This document shows, piece by piece, positions 1 to 4,512 of a DNA stretch of 5,064 bases. Within the stretch, counting starts at the first letter, position 1, and every line of letters starts with the position of its first letter. Made by a program: the position numbers and the translations under genes. The stretch is taken from assembly GCA_030641485.1 (NCBI GenBank), contig DAOWHJ010000063.1, forward strand, positions 1 through 5,064, in the 5' to 3' direction. Source of the DNA: Pseudomonadota bacterium. GTDB taxonomy: Bacteria > Desulfobacterota > Anaeroferrophillalia > Anaeroferrophillales > Tharpellaceae. The notes beneath the pieces were generated by a model. It was not told where the DNA came from and searched no databases. It saw nothing but the letters and a program-made list of their open reading frames with translations.

Positions 1-306
1 AACGGGGGTTAAGCACCTCAGGGTTCGAGGTTTTAAGGCAGTTCGTTTCTGTGCGACGATAAAAGCTCTCGGAATCAATATTTTCAGGATAGCTGCGGCC
101 ATGAGGGCTGGCAAACAGTCTACACAACCTGAAAACATGCTAATTTCGCCAATAAAAGCCCTGATTTCGGCCTTCAGCAGAAAATTTTTGCCATTAGGGG
201 CAACTTTTCGAAAGATATCAGATTGCAACGAAATAATGTCGGTCGCGTGACGTCACGCCTGAAAAACTTTTTACGAGGGCATCAAATATGCTTAAATTAA
301 CCCCCC
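1..306. other. Left flank without a confident gene
   Basis: No convincing gene could be read here. On the minus strand one frame is open from 252 to the window edge (84 codons, no ATG until 138). It contains a short hydrophobic run (LPALMAAAILKILIP), but it matches no family I know. A second minus frame and one plus frame are also open over parts of the same stretch, so openness alone is not evidence of coding. The stretch also holds a perfect 14-bp palindrome at 245-258. A GGGGGTTAAGC at 4-14 faces a gapped inverted match (GCTTAA-ATTAA-CCCCC) near 290-305. The segment could be the edge of a degenerate mobile element that continues to the left, but this is only inference. Confidence 0.35.
245..258. 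repeat. 14-bp perfect palindrome GCGTGACGTCACGC
   Basis: The sequence GCGTGACGTCACGC equals its own reverse complement, with no loop. It is followed by CTGAAAAACTTTTTACG, which contains a short AAAAA/TTTTT inverted pair. A loop-free GC-rich palindrome suits a dimeric protein-binding site or part of a mobile-element end better than a terminator. No gene start lies close enough to assign it as an operator. Confidence 0.5.
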
Positions 307-667
307 TTAATAAATATGGGAGACAGGGGGCAGGCATGGCAAAATCCACAAGCCGTACTGGATTTTTACAAGCTGATTAAACCCCGTTAGGACATAGACA
401 GCAAGCATAACTGAGAGTAAAAAAACGAATAGACAGGAATGAGTAGTCTCCAATATTTTGTTTCCGGATTTTCCAAGGCGCAAATTTCAAAATTGAAAAG
501 ATTGCCATGATGAATAATGATAAGGCAATGACACCGTAAACCATTCGGCCCTGAATGAGCCAAACTATACCGAAAACCAGCACCCAGCTGAAAGCCCCCA
601 GCTAACCGCCGAGCCAGCTGATTTTTTCACCTTTCCTACTCATTTCATTAACGTTTTTTTCGTCCAT
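307..667 (-). pseudogene. Disrupted small membrane protein gene (in-frame TAG and two frameshifts)
   Basis: Reading from ATG at 667 gives MDEKNVNEMSRKGEKISWLGG, then a TAG at 604-602. The same frame continues with LGAFSWVLVFGIVWLIQG and a second hydrophobic segment, VIALSLFIMAIFSIL, up to FAPWK. There the sensible reading moves to another frame (NPETKYWRLLIPVYSFF), and then to a third (LLSVMLAVYVLTGFNQL) that stops at 309-307. Both shifts fit loss of one base in a homopolymer: the T4 at 469-472 and the A7 at 419-425 (plus strand). Rejoined, the product is about 119 residues: a charged N-terminus, two close transmembrane helices, an APWKNPETKYW linker and a third hydrophobic segment. I cannot name the family. 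The gene starts 14 bases after the stop of the upstream YkvA gene, so it was probably cotranscribed with it. The true end is uncertain, because a third shift near 320 would move it to about 297. Sequencing error in homopolymers could explain the frameshifts but less easily the TAG. Confidence 0.7.
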
Positions 668-681
668 TCCATCTTTTTACC

Positions 682-1062
682 CTAAGATGCCAGCAACATC
701 GGTTGATAGATTTGCCGGTTTAAGCAAAACTTCCGGTAATGCGCTATTTCAACCGTGACTTTTGATACAGCCCAGTTGATAATAAAAACATCATCCAGCC
801 AACCAATAAAGGGAATAAAGTCAGGTATAATATCGACAGGGTAGACTACGAAAGCCAAAGCCCCGGCAACGATAGCCCAACTCCCGGCACTCATGGAGAA
901 ATCTAAATCTGTGATCATATTAAAAAGGACGCTAAAAGCTTCGTACCACTCTTTATCTTTATGCCAATAGGAGAAATTTGCCGACCTCTCCACATCAAAT
1001 TCATCGACCAGTTTTTTCGAAAGTGTGATTGCCTTGCCTTGCTCTTCAGTTGTCAGACTCAT
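682..1062 (-). CDS. YkvA-domain (DUF1232) protein
   Basis: This gene encodes a 126-residue protein with the DUF1232 signature YPVDIIPDFIPFIGWLDD at residues 74-91. It sits between hydrophobic stretches (about 60-75 and 90-101) that probably lie in or on the inner membrane. The domain's biochemical role is not established. The N-terminal 55 residues are charged and probably cytoplasmic. I chose the ATG at 1062 because GGGGAG lies about 7 bases upstream. The frame stays open to another ATG at 1122, but the extra 20 residues look non-conserved and would overlap the likely promoter and the ribosome-binding site. Length is typical for the family. The stop at 684-682 is 14 bases before the broken membrane-protein gene, implying a two-gene operon. 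The gene itself shows no damage. The family call is firm; the function is unknown. Confidence 0.9.
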   Translation of the reverse strand: MSLTTEEQGKAITLSKKLVDEFDVERSANFSYWHKDKEWYEAFSVLFNMITDLDFSMSAGSWAIVAGALAFVVYPVDIIPDFIPFIGWLDDVFIINWAVSKVTVEIAHYRKFCLNRQIYQPMLLAS

Positions 1063-1120
1063 ATCGTTCTCCCCGCATTTAAAATTGATGTCAGTTGAAT
1101 TTAACCTTCCATTTGACACC

Positions 1121-1153
1121 ACTATAGAGCAAGGAGCGAACGCGTGAGTTCGC
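1121..1153 (-). promoter_or_regulatory. Possible promoter and operator of the YkvA gene
   Basis: On the minus strand TATAGT (1126-1121) resembles a sigma-70 -10 element and lies about 60 bases before the chosen ATG. No good -35 hexamer is present at the usual spacing. Instead that region is covered by a 6-bp inverted repeat, GCGAAC-GCGTGA-GTTCGC (1136-1153 on the plus strand), with an MluI-like ACGCGT inside it. A repressor or activator dimer could bind there. This is inference from position and symmetry only. Confidence 0.25.
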
Positions 1154-1451
1154 AGGTAAAAACATTTTTAAATTTTGTTTAATGGCGGGAAAATAGGGTT
1201 AACCCCTGCTTGTTTCGCTATTTTCTTCAATAGCTTGGCCCCAAGTCCCTGACCACTATGTGGTTGTAAAAGTTCCGGCCCCGTCTTTCGGCGGGAGTGG
1301 CTTTTCAATGTCGGTAGAGATACATGAGGTGGGGTTTCCTGTCAACACCCATTTCGATGGCTCAGGCAAACTGGTGAATCAGATGGAGTTCTGAGAAAAC
1401 ACAGAAGATATAACTTAACTCCATGATAAAGATACAAACCTCAATAAAAAC
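1154..1451. other. Intergenic stretch, possible coding remnant
   Basis: No gene with a credible start was found between the YkvA promoter region and the regulatory box before the HPP gene. Part of the stretch (about 1200-1395) is richer in GC than its surroundings and is open in two opposing frames, described in the entry at 1203-1394. From 1395 to 1451 it is AT-rich and looks like ordinary upstream DNA. CCCGTCTTTCGGCGGG at 1280-1295 could form a small hairpin, but no T-run follows. Confidence 0.4.
1203..1394 (+). other. 64-codon open frame, possible gene remnant of unknown family
   Basis: The frame is open from a TAA at 1200-1202 to a TGA at 1392-1394. It has no good start codon: GTG at 1260 and ATG at 1308 are the only candidates, and neither has a ribosome-binding site. 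The reading has alternating hydrophobic residues, as in beta strands (PDHYVVVKVPAPSF, FSMSVEIHEVGF, GKLVNQMEF), and ends naturally. This suggests the tail of a lost beta-rich protein. The opposite strand is also open over 58 codons (1341-1168) and gives a helix-like GQGLGAKLLKKIAKQAGVNP. That vaguely recalls the acetyl-CoA loop of GNAT enzymes but has no supporting context. At most one of the two can be real coding history, and both may be chance. Confidence 0.25.
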
Positions 1452-1465
1452 TTGACCTAAATCAA
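1452..1465 (+). promoter_or_regulatory. FNR/ANR/DNR-type binding site
   Basis: TTGAC-CTAA-ATCAA matches the FNR/ANR/DNR consensus TTGAT-N4-ATCAA at nine of ten fixed positions. Its centre (about 1458.5) is about 29-32 bases before a weak -10 candidate in TACTAAAAAT (1485-1494). This is close to the class II arrangement, in which the activator sits near -41.5. The ATG at 1527 follows about 30 bases after the predicted transcription start. Proteins of this family activate genes at low oxygen (FNR, ANR) or in response to nitric oxide (DNR). The downstream YgbA-like/HPP gene would therefore be induced under denitrifying or microaerobic conditions. Which regulator binds cannot be told from the site. 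Confidence 0.65.
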
Positions 1466-1526
1466 TGCAACCCTGACCAATCCCTACTAAAAATCAGCTC
1501 TGACAAAAACCAATCGGTATTTAACC

Positions 1527-1688
1527 ATGAAAAAAACAACTCCGACCTCCACATCACGTGTTCCTGACGACTACGAAACAATAAAAATTATGATCGGGAT
1601 ATACTGTTGTGACCTGCATGGTGGCAAAGTTCTCTGCAATCAGACACTTGATCAAAGGCTTAACCAAAACAAAGGAAAAACGAGAACC
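1527..1688 (+). pseudogene. YgbA/'nitrous oxide-stimulated promoter' family remnant fused to HPP
   Basis: Residues 13-39 of the fused frame (PDDYETIKIMIGIYCCDLHG, then GGKVLCNQ) resemble the start of small YgbA-family proteins. As I recall that family, it has an (I)xxM(I)xxYCxxHH segment, then LCxxC, then a Cys-rich RLxxCPFxxxKxxCxxCxxHCY stretch. Here the paired second cysteine and the whole Cys-rich centre are missing. Only short echoes remain (TLDQRLNQ and NKGK) before the HPP start at 1689. The simplest reading is several in-frame deletions in a ygbA-like gene that once preceded the HPP gene. The family is associated with nitric-oxide-responsive regulation, consistent with the upstream box. 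The family match is from memory of motifs, not from an alignment. Confidence 0.5.
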
Positions 1689-2225
1689 ATGAATTATCTA
1701 AAAAAAATGAAAGGAGTCGGCAAAAGCCCGGCCAGACCTCCTGCTATTGAGATCCTTTGGTCGTGGTTAGGTGCTTTTCTGGGAATTTCAGCGGTATCCT
1801 ATGCCCATTATAATCTGCTGGATAAAAACGATCTGGTTATGATTATCGGGAGCTTTGGAGCTTCTGCAGTCCTTATCTATGGAGCAATAAAAAGTCCTCT
1901 GGCCCAACCCAGAAACCTTATTGGCGGTCATATTATCTCAGCTATCATTGGAGTTTTTTGCTACCAGGCATTTCCTGAATTGACCTGGCTGGCTGCAGCG
2001 CTGGCTGTATCGACGGCAATCGCGGTTATGCTTTTAACCTCCACGCTCCATCCTCCTGGAGGTGCAACCGCTCTAATCGCCGTAATTGGAAGTGATAAAA
2101 TTCATGCCCTTGGTTACCTGTATACTTTAATACCGGTAGGGCTTGGAGCTTTCATAATGCTGATAGTAGCCTTATTGATAAACAATTTATCCAAGAATCG
2201 CCGATACCCGGAATTCTGGTTTTAA
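1527..2225 (+). CDS. HPP-family membrane protein with a YgbA-like N-terminal extension
   Basis: The 232-residue product contains a complete HPP domain from about residue 70 to the end. It has hydrophobic segments at about 75-96, 103-121, 131-149, 152-174 and 197-217. The family signature HPPGG is at 175-179, between the fourth and fifth segments, followed by ATALIAVIG. Other family-like parts are GSFGASAVLIYGA, SPLAQPRN and the C-terminal RRYPEFWF. HPP proteins are integral membrane proteins, and plant and cyanobacterial members have been linked to nitrite transport; the substrate here is not known. Residues 1-54 do not belong to the HPP domain and resemble a shortened YgbA-type sequence (separate entry). 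The normal HPP start is probably ATG 1689 (MNYLKKMKG, giving 178 residues), with AAGGA 12 bases upstream. ATG 1527 lacks a clear ribosome-binding site but fits the FNR-type promoter. Either start is possible. The gene is convergent with the NRPS gene on its right. Confidence 0.88.
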   Translation: MKKTTPTSTSRVPDDYETIKIMIGIYCCDLHGGKVLCNQTLDQRLNQNKGKTRTMNYLKKMKGVGKSPARPPAIEILWSWLGAFLGISAVSYAHYNLLDKNDLVMIIGSFGASAVLIYGAIKSPLAQPRNLIGGHIISAIIGVFCYQAFPELTWLAAALAVSTAIAVMLLTSTLHPPGGATALIAVIGSDKIHALGYLYTLIPVGLGAFIMLIVALLINNLSKNRRYPEFWF

Positions 2226-2343
2226 TAATTCAATCCGACTCTTACCTGAATGGAGAGGACGCGAAAAAACTGGAAAAACAGGGACACTCCCCTAATTAAA
2301 AATTAAAAATCAAATAAATGAAGAGGGAATAGTACATTGTGCA
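2226..2343. other. Convergent intergenic spacer with repeat-like tail
   Basis: This spacer separates the HPP gene from the end of the NRPS gene. It reads open in one plus frame ending WRGREKTGKTGTLP-stop (about 2250-2295). Such text, with the DNA GGAAAAACAGGGACACTCCCC, is reminiscent of sequence next to REP-associated (Y1-type) transposase genes. AT-rich ATTAAAA units repeat at 2295-2308. A weak hairpin AGGG-GAGTGT-CCCT followed by GTTTTT, read on the minus strand, might end NRPS transcription, but its stem is only four pairs. TAGTACATTGTGCACTA at 2330-2346 is an imperfect palindrome. Confidence 0.3.
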
Positions 2344-4509
2344 CTACAGAGATAGTCGGTAAATATCAGTCTTCGGCTGTTGAGTGAGACTCTGCAGCAA
2401 GGTGGCAAAATGTTCCGCCATATTCTGGATGCGCTCGGCTTGGAAAAGGTCAGTAGCATAATTCCAGTTCAGTTCCAGGTAGTCATCGATTTCAGTTACA
2501 TAAAGGGTCAGGTCAAATTTGGCTCTGGAGCTGGTTTGCTCAATGGTTTGAATTTCCAAGCTCGGTAGTTTAAGTTCGGGCACTTCGTTATTTTGCAGTA
2601 CGAACATTACCTGAAATAGTGGATTGTGGCTGGGACTTTGCTCATGATTGAGCTGTTGCAATAGAAGTTCAAAGGGAAGATCTTGATGAGCATAGGCTCC
2701 GATAGCGGTTTGCCTGACCTGTTTGATCAGGTCAACAAATGTGTTTTGCTCTTTGATTTGAGTTCTGAATAGTAGAATATTAACGAATAAGCCAAAAATA
2801 TCTTCTGTCTGCCGGTTTTTGCGGTTGGCAATGGGACAGCCGACGAGGATATCGTCTTGATCGCTATAGTGGTGCAGCAGGACATTGAAGATTGCCAACA
2901 GGGTCATGAACAGAGTACAGCCCTGCTTTTTATTGAACTCTTTGATTTGTCGGGTCAGTTCCGGGCTGATGTAGTATTTAAGGTGTGAACCGTGATGGCT
3001 TGGCACCTCGGGACGTGGAAAATCGGTGGATAATCTCAGAAATGTTGGCGCACCATTGAGTTGCTTGCTCCAGTACTCTTGCTGTTGTTGCAGGAGATTG
3101 TTCTGGACGCAATTGCGTTGCCAGGCGACAAAGTCAGTGTATTGAAGTGGGAGTGGCGTGAGTTTTGGAATATCACCTTGACGCAAAGAGCTGTAGATCT
3201 GCATCCACTCGCGAATTAACACGCCAAGAGACCAACCATCGGCAATAATATGGTGCATGTTGACGAGCAGCAGGTTCTCTTGATCGCTGAGTCTCAGGAG
3301 CTGAAGTTGGATCAGTTGCCCTCTGCTCAAAACGAAAGGTTTGCCGGCGTGACTTTGAACCAAGTGTTCTATTTCGGTCTGTTGTTGCTCTTTAGGCAGA
3401 GGGCTGAGATCAATTTCAGTGATCGGGTTGTAAACCGGGATTTCCCGCAGTCTCGGCTTGTTATTGACAAGGTCGAAAGCGAGCCGTAGGCTCTGGTGTC
3501 GTTCGATCAGAAGGATAAATGTTTGTTTGAGTGCTGGAAAATCTAATTTGCCGGTAAGCTTCAATGTGGCGGGCGTGTTGTAGGTAGCTGCCGGGCCTTC
3601 CAGTTGATCTAGGAACAGAATACGTTCCTGATGGTAAGACATCAACCGAGGCTGATCTTCAGGCTGAGGTACTATGGGCGGCAGGTAGCTGCCCGGTTGT
3701 TGCTGATCGAGCCAGACGGCCATATCACTTAACACTGGATATTCGAACAATATTCGCAAGGGCACATCTACGGCAAAACTGTCACGGATGCGTAAGACCA
3801 ATTTGGTGGCGAGTAGTGAGTGGCCACCAAGTTCAAAAAAATGAGCGTTGCTGCTGTCAACGTCGATTTTCAGCACCATGGCCAAGAGGGTGGCTAGCAG
3901 GATTTCGCTCGGCGTACGGAGGGCAATGCTCTTTTTATTTTTGCTGACATCCGGCTCCGGCAAGGCCTTATGATCGATCTTGCCGTTGGGGGTTAATGGC
4001 AGTTTTTCCAGTACCGTAAAGCTTGCCGGAATCATGTAGTCGGGCAGACGGGTTTTCAGGAAATCACGTAAAATTGTGCTCTCAATGGCTTGTTGTTGTA
4101 GAGTGAGATAGGCGGCCAACATTTTGTTCTCTTCACGTTCATGCAAGACCACCACCACATCTTTTATGGCTTGGTGCTGGCTTAAAGTCGCCTCGATCTC
4201 ACCCAGCTCAATGCGGAAACCGCGCAGTTTGACCTGACCGTCGATGCGGCCTAAAAATTCGAGGTTGCCGTCAGGCAGCCAGCGGGCTCGGTCGCCGGTT
4301 TTGTAGGTGCGTTGTCGCTGGCCGAAAATTTCGACTTCGATAAACTTCTCGGCTGTGAGTTCAGGGTGATTGAGGTAGCCCCGAGCCAAACATTCTCCGG
4401 CAATGCAAAGTTCGCCGGGGATATTGATAGGCAGGGGTTGGTGGTTGGCGTCGAGAATGTAAATCCGTCTATTGGCAATGGGTTTGCCGATGGGAGTGGA
4501 ATATAACTT
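2344..4509 (-). CDS. NRPS C-terminal fragment: A-domain C-terminal part, carrier and condensation domains
   Basis: The frame is open from just after the TAA at 4512-4510 to a TAG at 2346-2344 (721 codons). It continues the A domain of the neighbouring fragment in the same frame: PIGKPIAN, A6 GELCIAGECLARGY, A7 YKTGDRARW, A8 GRIDGQVKLRGFRIELGEIE, A9 LPDYMIP and A10 NGKIDHKALPEPD, whose lysine binds substrate. The carrier domain (about 3921-3706) has FFELGGHSLLA, with the phosphopantetheine serine at 3819-3817. The condensation domain (about 3648-2362) has SYHQERILFLDQL, RHQSLRLAF, the active-site HHIIADG at 3255-3235, YTDFVAWQR, FGLFVNIL and HQDLPFELLLQQL, so all catalytic residues are present. 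It resembles the LCL class, which joins two L-residues. No start codon with a ribosome-binding site exists near the 5' end; the first usable-looking codon is TTG 4389, in the middle of A6. This is therefore the back half of one broken gene rather than an independent protein. It ends directly after the C domain. Confidence 0.88.
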   Translation of the reverse strand, partial: KLYSTPIGKPIANRRIYILDANHQPLPINIPGELCIAGECLARGYLNHPELTAEKFIEVEIFGQRQRTYKTGDRARWLPDGNLEFLGRIDGQVKLRGFRIELGEIEATLSQHQAIKDVVVVLHEREENKMLAAYLTLQQQAIESTILRDFLKTRLPDYMIPASFTVLEKLPLTPNGKIDHKALPEPDVSKNKKSIALRTPSEILLATLLAMVLKIDVDSSNAHFFELGGHSLLATKLVLRIRDSFAVDVPLRILFEYPVLSDMAVWLDQQQPGSYLPPIVPQPEDQPRLMSYHQERILFLDQLEGPAATYNTPATLKLTGKLDFPALKQTFILLIERHQSLRLAFDLVNNKPRLREIPVYNPITEIDLSPLPKEQQQTEIEHLVQSHAGKPFVLSRGQLIQLQLLRLSDQENLLLVNMHHIIADGWSLGVLIREWMQIYSSLRQGDIPKLTPLPLQYTDFVAWQRNCVQNNLLQQQQEYWSKQLNGAPTFLRLSTDFPRPEVPSHHGSHLKYYISPELTRQIKEFNKKQGCTLFMTLLAIFNVLLHHYSDQDDILVGCPIANRKNRQTEDIFGLFVNILLFRTQIKEQNTFVDLIKQVRQTAIGAYAHQDLPFELLLQQLNHEQSPSHNPLFQVMFVLQNNEVPELKLPSLEIQTIEQTSSRAKFDLTLYVTEIDDYLELNWNYATDLFQAERIQNMAEHFATLLQSLTQQPKTDIYRLSL

Positions 4510-4512
4510 TTA
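4510..4512 (-). other. In-frame TAA interrupting the NRPS gene
   Basis: The codons before (TCT AAA TTA CTT) and after (AAG TTA TAT TCC ACT CCC ATC GGC) are in one frame, so the break is a stop codon and not a net frameshift. It lies in the variable loop between A5 and the PIGKPIAN motif. An alternative frame over the same bases reads ALNYFKSYIPL, which resembles the usual YIPLGKP text. The stop could therefore come from two compensating small indels rather than a base substitution. Confidence 0.85.

Noticed and set aside
377..583. Stand-alone 68-codon minus-strand gene with a GTG start
   Set aside because: It is the middle of a longer broken gene. The frame upstream of the in-frame TAG continues to ATG 667, and its last ~30 codons are out-of-frame text.
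1063..1122. Longer YkvA start at ATG 1122
   Set aside because: The ATG at 1062 has a good GGGGAG ribosome-binding site, and the upstream 20 residues look unrelated to the family.
1280..1295. CCCGTC-TTTC-GGCGGG hairpin as a terminator
   Set aside because: The stem is imperfect, no T-run follows on either strand, and no gene ends there.
1405..1432. Possible NsrR site (AAGATATAACTTAACTCCATG)
   Set aside because: Only the left half resembles an NsrR half-site, and the right half does not mirror it.
2274..2295. Rho-independent terminator for the NRPS gene
   Set aside because: The stem is only four pairs with a six-base loop, too weak to call despite the following T-run.
2380..2568. Plus-strand open frame opposite the NRPS C domain
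   Set aside because: Shadow of a well-supported minus-strand coding sequence, with no recognisable protein.
3250..3489. Plus-strand open frame opposite the condensation active site
   Set aside because: Shadow frame; the opposite strand carries HHIIADG and other C-domain motifs.
4312..4506. Plus-strand open frame opposite A6
   Set aside because: Shadow of the A domain.
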